Origin: Chlorops oryzae
Lineage: Eukaryota; Arthropoda; Insecta; Diptera; Chloropidae
Length of the DNA stretch: 64,000 nucleotides
Direction: 5' to 3'
NCBI GenBank assembly: GCA_020466095.1
Contig: CM035807.1
Span: forward strand, 10,197,197-10,261,196
A program made the position numbers and the translations under genes. The notes below the pieces were generated by a model. The model saw only the letters and a program-made list of their open reading frames with translations. It ran no database searches and was not told the DNA's origin. Below, one piece after another: positions 13,015-23,565 of this stretch; the first letter of the stretch is position 1, and the number at the start of each line of letters is the position of its first letter.

Positions 13015-16000
13015 GTTATCACGTAAAATTATCGTCCGTAAATTGACTTTTCAGACACCAATTTTTTAATTTTTTTATTTGTTATTTATTTATTTATTCA
13101 ACAATCTTTTTTATTATTATTGTTATATTATGATTTAATTTTTCCATTTATTCTAATTATTTGTTTTATTTTTTTATTAAAAGTTGTAGTTTCCTGCTGT
13201 GGGAGATGCGTTTTTTTTTTCTCAACTACGTATAAGAAATGGCGCTTAAAAGTGCAAATAGAATCGTTCCCAAGCTATTTTTTAAAGAAAAAAAAAAACG
13301 GCCTGCATCAACAAATCATCTTTGACCCATTTCAGCGACTATGTCACGTTAACAACATTGATCCTCTTACACATTTCAAAGAGTTCAATTTCAATTGAAA
13401 CTTTTGATCAAATTTGAAAGCATTTTTATGCAAAAACATTTTTCTTGCTCTACATTCAATTTCGAAGACAATGCAAAACGCTTTCTCCGTTGAAGAATTC
13501 GTTTCTATTTTTTCAAGCTCAAAGAACAGGAACTGCCTGACGTTTGCTTTTGTACTTTGTACATATCCTCCCAGACGGACGGAATGCTCATGTTTCTTCC
13601 ATTCTTTTAGTCGACTCCAAAGTAAAGATTATTGACAACTGCAACTTGAATGGTTACTAATATCAAATGGCAAAAAACGAAACAGGGAGGCGAGGAAAAA
13701 AACTGTTGACTTAGAAATGTAAAAAAAAAAAAGATCAACAATGAAGGTCCAAACTTGGCATATTCTTCCAGGCATTGTATGCGTAACTCATAGGAAGGAA
13801 TATTTATTTATTGTTTTTGTTTTCCCTGTTTCTATTTTGCTTTTTAAATATTTGTTAGAATTGTTGACTCAACCGCATTTTAAGCTGACCCAAGAACTTG
13901 ACTTGACTTTCGGCTTTGTGCATATATGTACCTACCAAAATGGGCAAATGAAATGCGTGCGCGTGCGCGTGCGCCTTGGGCGACTCATTGTCAAATGAAA
14001 ACAAGAAGAAAAAGAAAAATAACTAAAAATTTGCTTTTGTAATGCGTATAAGGATTAATCCAATGATCTCAAAACCTAAGCTTACAGACTCAATAACTTC
14101 GAGCAAAGCACTTGAAGTGGCGGCATAGGCTTCAAAGAATTTTTGCTTAAGAATTCAAAGGTCGCATTCGTTTTTGGCAAATGTCTTCAGGGAAATTTCT
14201 ATTGTTCATTTTAATATTTATCTTTCAATGAAAGAGGAGGAGTTACATACATATGTTCAAGGACTAATATTTCTCCTTTCCGACGACTTCTTTCCCTACT
14301 ATGGGAATGGCCATTCGTTTTCAAAATTTATGGCTAAATCTTCTTATTTTGCGAGAATCTATTTCCCTTAGGCTGATTGCTTTCAATTCCTTTTCAAATT
14401 CTGGGCGCACTTTCGACTGGCCTGAAATGCAGACCCTTCAATCGAGGTCACCCCAAAGCCGAATTTTTGTGTTAAGAAAGAAATTTTTAAGAAAGAAAGC
14501 CAATCGAAGAGCAGTCTGAGTTATGAACGGAATCAAATGTGGTCCATATAAAAATGTCTTCAAGCCTTGACAGAGTACTCTTTCATCTAACCGAAAAGAA
14601 GACCATTTAATTAGTATCCAATCACGAAGATTTCAACTCAATATTTCGGCAATTCTTTAAGACTGCTTCGAACGCAAAGATTCGGCTCATTAAGATTCCT
14701 AGAAATTTATGCTTGAAATGCTCAAAATGGAATTGCTTCGCAGAATCAAAGCAAAAGATCTGGTGGCATAATTCTGATTGTATTCTGACGATTTTATACT
14801 TTCCTGCATATTTTCAATCAGCATGCCTGATGCGCTATATCAGCTTTAATTGGATTTGATTTCATGGGTAAAAAGAACAGAGAACAGTGGATATGGAAAG
14901 AACATTCAACAACATCTGCATGACAGTGAATGTGTGCATACATATGTACATATGTATGTATGAATTTATATTTATTTATTTACTTATATGTGCATATAAG
15001 AATGTGCTGGATATTATTATATGAACCTTCTAATTCGTACAAGCAACTATCATCGCCACAGTGTCCCAGTGACTGTAATTCAAAGTTGATGTGCTCCTGC
15101 TGCTGCCGCTGATGCCACTACTGTTGCTGCTGTTGTTTCAGTGTCGATTCTTGTGGTCAGCGCGGTCAGGCCAGTCAGACACAGCACACAGTACGTGAAT
15201 ATCATGTCAGATCTTCTGACCTAACCTCACGCAGTAATCTTTGCAGCAGCATCCATTCCAATAAGAAGCCATCAAGCCAACAACAAAGCAACAAGCCAAC
15301 AAAACAATAGCCAAAGTAGCAATCGTACGCCTCGTCACAATCGCAGCTAGCGATTGCATTCACCTTTGTATGTATGCATGTATGTATGTATGTATATGAG
15401 CTCGCTCGATCGATCGATCGATGGATGCTCGAAGATTGGCCATGACGGCAACTGCAATGCACTTGAGCTACCTTGAGTATGCGTTAATTTGAAGTTTGTG
15501 TGTGAATTTGTGGCTTAGCGATTTTTTTTTTTCTTCTTTCCATTTTATGCCTCTTTTGTTTTAGCGATGGTTGTTTGTTGTTGTTCTTGTTGTTTATGAT
15601 TATTTTGTTATTGTTAGCTTAACTATTTTTTTTTTTTTACCGATTAACGGTTCAATTGGAAATTGCTCATACGCCGTTTGCCGCTTCGTCATGCTACTAC
15701 ATACATATGTACGAGCCGGGCTAACCACTCGATGCCGGGTACCGCCCCGTTTCGAACACGATGTTCTTGGAGCAATAAATCTTTGGTGCATATGTCAGTC
15801 ACAGCGAAGTTCTTCTTTCTATTGACTATCGGCAATTTAGCTATATTGGTCCTTTCTTTTCTTTTCTCTTCCAATAATACCCTGCCCGTCCCCTCACCGT
15901 TTCGATGCTTATTGCTTTCGCATTCGAATTGGCATCGAATTTTTTGCGTTCCACTCCGACTTTTTTTCTCCATCGCGAATTCTTGTTGCAATTGGAAAAA

Positions 16001-18015
16001 TTGCTTGCGAATGATGATGACTGATGCTGCTGCTGCTGTTGGTTCTGTTGCTGGAGTGCTTCTGGTGCACTTGATGATTTTGGCACGAATCAAATTATAT
16101 TGTATCAATTGGTATGTTCATTTGATTTCGACACTCGCGAGATTTGTTGCTGATTCAAGGCGCACGATATCACAGCTCATCGTAGGGAAAAACCATCGTT
16201 CGAATTACGTTTTCTTTCTCTCTCTTTCTCTCTCTCTCTATCAATTTCTAATTTTTTTAAATCTCTACTTTGTGTATGTAGCACACTCTTGAACTCTTGA
16301 GGTTACTTGGAAATTGTGCCATTATCGTGAACTTTTGCCTAAAGCGACCAAAGGAGGGCGGGTGAAATTTCACATCACATCGCAAATCGCACTTCTTTAT
16401 ATTTCAACGCCACTTCTTCATACGTCTTAATACTTTAACGTTTAACCCTTCGATGACTGTTGAGAAAACATCGCGAACAAAAAGGAAACGTAAAACTGTT
16501 AGAGCAATAATCAAAGCCATCAAACAATATGTTTTCTTCTCATCCGATGTTTGTTTGTGTGCTCAAATAGAAGCAGCAAAATTCTTCACTTCATGCACTT
16601 CATTAAAAAACCATGACATGACAGTTTAGAGAATTGCAAAAAGGGGGCCAAAAAAAAAAGGGAAATATGAAAAATGGAAAATGAGAAGAAAAAAAAAAAC
16701 AACCATCAAAATATGTTCGAATTGCGAACAAAAGCAATCTTCATGAGCAAACAATGCTCAGAAAAGGAAGTTTCAATTTGAACGAACGAAAATGTTTTTG
16801 TTGACAGAGGTTTTGTTTGGGTTCAGTTCATCGAAACCACCCCCCGAAAAAAAAAAAAACAATTTCAGACCCACAGAATTGAGTTCAATGCACCTACACA
16901 ACTGTATCCTTGAAGTCTGGCCGCCAGTGTGTAAAAAGGTTTCACTCAATTCTATTGAACTTTGAGTTTTTTATATCCTCATTTGGCGGAAATCAAAAAA
17001 TCACTTGTTCCGTTGTTCCGTGTTGACAGCCGAGCCATCTGGAAGTGATTCTAGTTGACTGAATGATTGGAGTTATTTTTTAAAGGCAGACTAACGAGAA
17101 CCCAAAGGAAGTTGAATTTGAAAAAAATAAACCTTTTCTTTTGATTTTCGACGCAATAATATGATGAGCGCTGTGATATATCGTACCATGTATATTTTTA
17201 GGTGTATTATTTATTTATGTTTTTTTATTAGCTCAACTTTATTGCTTCGCTCTTTCTTAATAAAGCCCCAAGAGACGCAACACGTGATGCTATTAAATAT
17301 TCGAAGGGGTATGGGTAATGCAAGTGGATCGTATTGCGAAGTGATGCGAAGGGTGGCTTCCACTTGGCATAAATTTGAAGTGTCGCGTGTTATATTTTTT
17401 TCTCTTTCGTTTTTTTTTTTTTTTTTTTTTTTGATGATGATATGTAGGCCGAAATTGAGACTTTACCAAGGCGGAATAATAAGTGGCTAAATAAGGTACT
17501 AAAAATATATATATAAAAAAAAAATTCCGTATTAAGTGAGTGAGGTAGAAAAAAATAGTCCAAGTACCGAAGTTTGTAAAAGTTTCTGGATAAGTACCTA
17601 TTATTACTAGAAAGTTTCTTTTTACGACTGCCCAGTAGGTATTTTCTGGGTGTTCAAATTTACGAGTCAAATATGAGTCTCGATTGAGTCATATACAGCT
17701 CTAATACCGGGTCATTTAGTATATGAAATCCGACTCATATAAATGACCCTTTGCAAGAAGCGGAATCCTTGCATTTCGGACCTGAAAATAAGCTCATTGT
17801 GAGAACTCACGCTCTGAGTTAGAACTCATTAAGGACTCATTTAGGCTCATAGTCTTCAATCTAATTTAAACTTTTTGAAGGTGAAAACTTTCAAAAGATA
17901 GTCCTCAGGAGTGTTTAAACCAGGTTTATTGATTTTATATGAAACCTTTTGAAATAGCCGAATTTAGCAAAGGGATTTCATTGAGTTAAACTGGCATGAA
18001 GACTAAAAGAATATT
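13015..18015. other. Non-coding upstream DNA with microsatellites
   Basis: No supportable exon. Contents include TTTA-rich sequence at 13071-13135, an alternating GCGTGC tract at about 13955-13975, ACATATGTATG-type repeats at 14935-14960, a (TATG)n run (about 15366-15396) followed by (CGAT)n at 15405-15424, GCT/GTT trinucleotides near 16020-16060, and a CT-rich run near 16208-16240. A frame on the minus strand at 15841-16086 is glutamine-rich only because of the trinucleotide run. Confidence 0.5.
17709..17749. repeat. Hairpin-forming inverted repeat
   Basis: GGGTCATTTAGTATATGA is followed after a short loop by TCATATAAATGACCC, giving a stem of about 15 bp with a small bulge. Surrounding sequence (17660-17870) contains many GAGTC/GACTC/ACTCA pieces in both orientations, suggesting the core of an eroded foldback element. 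Confidence 0.5.
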
Positions 18016-18260
18016 AGGCCGATTCGGAATATTCCCGGGGAACATATTCCCGGAGAATTTACTTTTCCCGAGAGTAAACTTTTCTTTCTTAAATATTTGG
18101 TGGGAAGAAATTTTATAGGGAATGGGGTATTTGACCCATACCCATGAATTTACCTTGTCTATTCAAAAAAGAAGTTTTTTTTTTTAGTCTCGAGAAAAGT
18201 AAGTTCCCCGGGAATTCGTTCCCCAGGAATTCGTTCCCCGGGAATATTCAGAATCGGGCT
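18016..18260. mobile_element. Foldback element with CCCGGGGAA-rich arms
   Basis: The left arm (18016-18079, beginning AGGCCGATTCGGAATATTCC) and the right arm (about 18186-18260, ending GGAATATTCAGAATCGGGCT) are inverted copies over roughly 60-70 bp. The right arm carries an extra short tandem duplication of GGAATTCGTTCCCC. No coding capacity. A diverged single arm of the same family is at 20635-20678. Confidence 0.7.
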
Positions 18261-18439
18261 GTATATTCTACAGTTTAACAGGGACGTAACTAGAGAAATA
18301 GTGCTTTGGTAGTGCTTATATTGGCCACAGTGGTATATTGAACAATTATAAAACATTAACCAAAAAAAATATTTAGGGGGTTAAAGGAAGCTTATAGAGT
18401 TGTGGACAAAAACCCATAAAATCCAAAAGATTCATGACG

Positions 18440-18870
18440 TCCGATTTTGATGAAAATTTATATATGGGCATTTTCAGAAAAAGTAAACTTTTTGTCGCGT
18501 CCGTATATAGCTGATTGCCTTTCGGGACTGCATAGAAACTTGGAAAAATATATAAGTCCGCATAAGGTGCACGAAAAGTATTGAGAAGCGAAAGTACTAT
18601 TTACCGCATATCTTGAATTCGGGACTTAAAATAATTGCTCATTTAAATGTCGCGTCCGTTTGGAAATGCCCATATGGAGTAAGTGAAAAATTCGAAGAAT
18701 TTTGGCGCAAAAATTTTTTTTCAAAAACTGATTACAACTACTCCTTTTTGGACCAGCTTGGAACTAGACCCTAACTAGACTAGTTGTAATCAGTTTTTTT
18801 TTTTAAATTTTGATGCCAAAATTCTTAGAATGATTCACTTATTCTGTATATAAATTTTCATTGAAGGTGT
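18440..18870. mobile_element. Composite inverted-repeat element with a long hairpin
   Basis: The segment at about 18678-18735 (GTAAGTGAAAAATTCGAAG.. to ..CTGATTACAACTA) is repeated in inverse orientation at about 18778-18845, forming a hairpin with roughly 60-bp arms. Outer inverted pairs are also present: TATATGGGCATTTTC at 18461-18475 against GAAATGCCCATAT near 18663-18675, and AAAATTTATAT near 18453 against ATATAAATTTTCATTGA near 18847. The unusual word TGTCGCGTCCG occurs twice, at about 18495-18505 and 18648-18658. No coding capacity. Confidence 0.6.
18589..18658 (+). repeat. 70-bp dispersed repeat, copy A
   Basis: This stretch, from CGAAAGTACTATTTACCGC to TTAAATGTCGCGTCCG, matches the reverse complement of 43568-43637 with a handful of substitutions and small gaps. 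The two copies are 25 kb apart in opposite orientation, each inside a different MITE-like element. Confidence 0.65.
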
Positions 18871-19045
18871 TACTTTCCTTTGTGAGCTTAAAGGGTCATT
18901 GTGATGGTACCAAGACAATATTAGTCTCTAAAGTCTCTGGTTATAAAATATGGACATAAAAAATTCATTTTGATTCCAAAAATTTAATCTACATTCGGAA
19001 ATCTTTAATTGAAAATTAATTTTTCTTCTCTTTTCTCTATTGCAG

Positions 19046-19147
19046 GACACAAAAAAATGACACGAAAACGTTCGAGTCCATTGGGACTCGAAATGATAGT
19101 GTCAGTTGCACTGACACTGATACTTTTGCCATTGTTATCACAAGCCG
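19046..19147 (+). CDS. Tenectin, first coding exon (start codon and signal peptide)
   Basis: The exon follows a strong pyrimidine-rich acceptor (ending CTATTGCAG at 19045) and ends at a consensus donor (GTAAGT at 19148). The start codon is at 19057 and 30 codons plus one base are read, so the next intron is phase 1. The peptide has a basic N-terminus (Lys4, Arg3 and Arg5), a hydrophobic core of about 14 residues (residues 14-27) and a small-residue cleavage context (Ser-Gln-Ala, residues 28-30). This is a classical secretory signal, fitting an extracellular-matrix protein. Because the exon starts at an acceptor, at least one upstream non-coding exon must exist; I could not locate it. No longer frame competes on either strand. 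The link to the downstream exons rests on matching phase, the secretory signal and gene order, and is an inference until a transcript shows it. Confidence 0.8.
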
Positions 19148-19949
19148 GTAAGTAACTTATGATGTTCATGGAATAGAATAAAATAAGAGAAAAATTGAAA
19201 AACAACAAAAAAGACATCAATTCCCGTAGAGATAATTGGAAGTTATCACAGCGACTTACATATATTGAATTTATGTGATTACTCCCCACAACAGAGTTTG
19301 CCTTCTCGCAACTCTCAGGATAGTTGAACGTCTTCGCAACGCTTTTATTTCAATAAAACCAATTTTATTGGAAATTATTGCACAAAAAACACTATCAAAA
19401 GAAATAAAAAAAAAAGTATATAAATGTATATATATATATGTATCTTCAAAGAAGCAATTCTTATAATCTCCATCAGGCTGTCCCATACAAGATGCCGGCC
19501 TGTCTGTCTGTCTTGGCCGGCTTCTATGACATTTTCGTGTTTTTTTTTTTTTTTTTTTGGCTTTTATATTTACTGTATTCGGTTTTATCGCATTGTGGGG
19601 GTGATTTTTCATCTCATGAACCCGTGCTGGTACGACCGCTGGATGGAAGTAAAAATTTGCGGCCTTTGACTTGAGCTGTTGTGGCTGCAGCCCAGCGAAA
19701 ATCCTCAGCCGACGACATGTGTAAGGGTGTCAATGTTTATTATTTTTGTGTGTAAATTAAGAAGAATCGTACATTAGAGTGAGACTAATAGGGGAAGTAC
19801 GAAAAATAAGGGCGACCGCCGAAGCACTTTCATCGCACTTCGGTATTAACATTTATCCACTTTAATGGGAGTCAGTTCAAAAACAAAGAAAAAAAAAAGA
19901 AGAGAAAAAAATACCCGAGGGTGGGGAAAGAGGCCACATGCAATTTCAC

Positions 19950-19972
19950 ACACTGACCTTTCGGGTCAGTGT
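19950..19972. other. Perfect short hairpin in intron 1
   Basis: ACACTGACC-TTTCG-GGTCAGTGT forms a 9-bp perfect stem with a 5-base loop, 0.8 kb downstream of the first coding exon. A stem this short can arise by chance in AT-rich DNA, but this one is GC-balanced. No function is inferred. Confidence 0.4.
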
Positions 19973-20634
19973 ATAATTTTCGCACCCTGCTCTATCGTCC
20001 CACTCGCCAATTAGATACTCTTTGCGAGAATTATTTCGGATTTGACAAATTACCTTCATCTGTTGAACTTTCCACAGCGAAATCGTAATTTTTGAGGGTT
20101 CTCCATCGTCTGGCTATGCCATGCGATTTTATGGAGAGGTCAGTACCATATCGAATGCTTCGTTCGCTACGCTGTCATGTCCGAAAATTCGAAGCTCAGC
20201 TCCGCTCTTAAATAAAATAAATACAGTCGTGTTTTCAATTATACGCTTTAATTCATTGAAGCATCTGTGGCCGCCGCCGCGCAGCCAATCCAGTCCAGTC
20301 CAGTCCACTCCGCTGTCGGACAGCATTTGATGCATTTTTGCACAAAGTGTCATCTGTCTGTGTTGTCCTGCATATTGTATCGCCTCTTTTTGCCCCCGCG
20401 TTTCCTCTTCGTATTTAATTTGGTTATTTTGGTGCTTCCTTCCTTTTTTTGCTATTGTCATTTCATGTCATTGACATTTTGCGTCGCGAATGTTGCATCG
20501 AAATTGGAATTATTGTGCTTCTTTTGTTTTGTTTACCAATTTTGGAGATTTTCACGCGCTGAAATTTAATTAAGTTACAGTGGAGACCCAAAATAAATGC
20601 AATTAAATTATGTTTTACAAAACATAAAATATTT

Positions 20635-20678
20635 AGCCTGATTCTAAATATTCTCGGGGAGTTTTTCCCTGCGAATTT
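20635..20678 (+). repeat. Diverged single arm of the CCCGGGGAA foldback family
   Basis: AGCCTGATTCTAAATATTC, then TCGGGGAG, TCCCTG and CGAATTT, parallel the left arm of 18016-18260 base for base with transitions. No matching right arm is evident nearby, so it appears to be a degraded copy. Confidence 0.5.
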
Positions 20679-22831
20679 GAACAAAAAAAACTTTCCCATT
20701 CTGGGCACACTGGGAAAGGAACAAAAAGGGAGCAAGAATTTCGAACATTTTTAAACAAAGATCATTATATTCCTTCTTTTATTGACGCTTAGAATACTTC
20801 CTTTGGCCGCGGTGCAACATTTGAAGGGAAAAAAAACCTGCGGATCATTCATTCCGATTTTTAAAAATTTTTTTTGCTTCGAGGAGGTCAAAAATCCTTT
20901 CGGACTGACAGCATCCGTGATTGCTGGGCGTGTGGTGATTCCACTAAAAAACAAACCTCTCTCTTCCAGTTGGGATTCCTACCCTGGAAACGCTGTGGCA
21001 TTACTTCGGGGTAGGGCCAAAAATTCATCAAAGGTGACGCTCCCTAAAATAAACCCGCGGCCGGGTCCCGCTTCATACATTTATTAACAAGTCTGCATGA
21101 TTTGACTGGGGCAATCATTCATTCCGAATGGAGCTCATTAAATTCAATAAAGTCTAGGGAACAGTTTGTCTCATGGGCTCAAGAAACCCTTCCAATAAAT
21201 CTCATCATCAGTTTGAAAGATTCAATAATTGCTAAGTTGCCATCTCTATTACAGCGATCTGGTAACGCCCTTCTTCGATATTCTCTTTCAAAATTCCTTG
21301 GTCAAAAAATCGGAAATTCTTGTTTGGAACATAGGACGGCACGATATTGGCCATAGTAATACATAAATCATTCAATTTAAAGGCTCCCGGTTCCAAACAA
21401 CGAGCGCACACTGTCACTGAATCTGTGGCCAGAAGCTCTCAATTGTGCTTCATAAAATTAATTTGAATCACACATTTCAATTTAAATGGGAATCTTTTGT
21501 ATTAAATTCAATTTTGAGAGAGTCGAAGCGATTCGCTTTCTGGCAGCATGGCATCTAAAAATAGAGTTCAACTCGCGGTTGATTCAATTTGGCGTTAAAG
21601 CAATGCAAAAAAATTGAGTTCCATTGAAATAAATTTCACCAATATGGAGAAGACTATTTGAACTTCTGAACGATTTAGGGTCATGTCGCCGATCGCTGGA
21701 CTCTTGAAGGTATTCTGGTTCCTTGGTCAGAACATCTTCAAAAAGTTGGGAAGTCTGGACCTTTGAAAAAATCCTGGCACCTTGATAAAGTCTATAGACT
21801 CATTGGGAAAGTCACGGCCCCTTAAGGAATTTGTAACCTATTTTGAAAGCTTAGCCCTCTTGAGAAGGTCTGAGTCCTTTAAGGGAGTCCCCAGGCCAGA
21901 AAAATCCCTCTCTTCCACTCGCTAAATAACAAATATGTATATCTAACATATCGAAGTCGTTTGTTGTAGCCCACATTATTCGCTATTTAACTTAACCCAT
22001 TCGGAGCAAGATATCAAACGACACAAAATAATATTCCTCCATGTCCATTTAACCCACTTTCATTTATTCCTTTTTTCTTCGTTTATTTCATACCCCACTT
22101 CTTTTTCATAAATCAATTTGAAATTTTTAAATGCTCAAAGGTGTAACTTGATTAATGGATTCTTAAACGATTCGACATCGACTTTTGTGTGGCTCGAGCT
22201 GTTCGAACAATCATTGCTGAGCACATGCACATTCAACGGACGTCATGTTCGTTCGCGTTGTGATTATAAATTTTTTATTGATATTGCTTCTCATAACTTC
22301 GAGATGTCTAAATAAATGTTGCACAGTCGTAAAAATCTACATTCTATTAATAAAAAAAAAAAAAAAGAAAACACATTAATTTTATTAAATTATTAGAAGC
22401 CGTACCCCAACGTCTTTGATGATCTTTCGAGAAACAATTACTACCGACAGCATTTAACATTGAAATTGCATTATTTATGATTATTACCGTCTGGAAGATG
22501 TCTTCAGGTGTCTTCTCAGATTGACATGCACGACAACACAAATAAAAGAATGAATATAACTAATTTCCCATTAGTGAATCTCTAATTGAAATGAACAATT
22601 GTGTGCTTGTGGCCACTAAAAAGGCCACAAAAGCTGAGCAACTTTGACCATCGACGATGTCGATGATGATAAGCACACATTCAACTATTTTGATCTGACG
22701 GACTGGATGGGTAGCTTTTTCATACACATTTGTAGAAATATTTTTATAAACTCTTTATGGGCATAGTGCATCTAAGGTGGGAATTAGAATAAGGATATTG
22801 CATTATCTATGTAGGCCTTAGTGGGCAAACA

Positions 22832-23565
22832 CTTAAGGGGACCTTCTGGTCTAGAGCACGAAAATTTAGGGTATTTTCATGATTTTTTTTTGGTATTAAG
22901 CCAAATAAAAAACAATTTTCTAAGTATGCAGGCTTATTATATCCTTATTGACAAAAAATAAAAAATGTTGTTGTAATTTTTTTTTTTTTTTTGTATTTTA
23001 AAAATGGCGTTGAAGTGGACCCTCTTTGAAAAAGTACCTCCGTGGTGTGAAAGATTTTGGCAGTTCTGGTAATCGAAAAAAAAAAAAAAAATATGTTGTT
23101 AATCAGAATGAATGCGGCTATGGCAGGAACTAGAATAAAAAAATTTTTTTTTAAATTGACAAAATGGCGCAATTTTTTATTTCAACCATCAAAAACTCCC
23201 CTTTTTTTGACCATTTTTTTGATGAAAAAATATGAAGTTCTTGAATATAAAAATTCGATTCTAGTTCGGGCCATAGCCATTGATGTTATGAATAACATAT
23301 AGAAATTCCAGACAAATCGGTTCGATGGTTTTTTGTTTTCATTCACACCAGGTCAAAAAAGTGGTTTTGAGATAAACGCGTTCAAAGTTGCTTTGATCAA
23401 GCGCGCTGCCTGCTGTCTCCACCTTCTAAAAAGGCTGTAGCAAAACAAATATTGTCAATATCTTCACGAAACTTTCCCAGCATATTCTTAAAAGTCTATT
23501 CTTCCGAAATATATAAAAAAAAAAATCAATTTTCAAAAAATTCTAGACCAGAAGGTCCCCTTAAG
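22832..23565. mobile_element. TTAA-bordered MITE with perfect 24-bp inverted termini
   Basis: The left end (22832-22855) begins CTTAAGGGGACCTTCTGG and continues TCTAGA. The right end (23542-23565) is its exact reverse complement. TTAA sits at both edges (22833-22836 and 23561-23564), which fits TTAA target-site duplications as in the piggyBac superfamily, with a terminal inverted repeat of about 20 bp starting GGGGACC. An inner inverted pair (GCGGCTATGGCAGGAACTAG near 23115-23134 and CTAGTTCGGGCCATAGCC near 23262-23279) gives further foldback. The element is 734 bp with no transposase frame, so non-autonomous. The perfect termini suggest a fairly recent insertion relative to its neighbours. 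Confidence 0.75.

Larger units (their letters stand above)
19148..22831. other. First part of Tenectin intron 1
   Basis: Intronic by inference. It contains a perfect 9-bp hairpin at 19950-19972 (ACACTGACC, loop TTTCG, GGTCAGTGT), T-runs, a CCAGTCCAGTCCAGTCCA repeat at about 20286-20305, a diverged foldback arm at 20635-20678, and loosely repeated TTGAAGGTCTGG-like phrases at 21690-21900. Short frames on both strands show no domains. Confidence 0.5.

Noticed and set aside
12401..13069. 222-codon + frame rich in His/Ser/Thr/Ile
   Set aside because: It is a direct translation of the (CAT/CAC)n array, with equally open alternative frames, no domain and no splice signals.
15841..16086. Minus-strand frame with a glutamine run
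   Set aside because: The glutamines come from a GCT/GTT trinucleotide run. There are no conserved flanking residues or splice context, and other frames overlap it on both strands.
15663..16292. 209-codon + frame with hydrophobic segments
   Set aside because: Composition follows T-rich and CT-repeat DNA; no domain and no promoter or splice support.
21690..21900. Possible degenerate tandem repeat of TTGAAGGTCTGG-like phrases
   Set aside because: Phrases recur at irregular spacing with weak identity; I could not define a unit.
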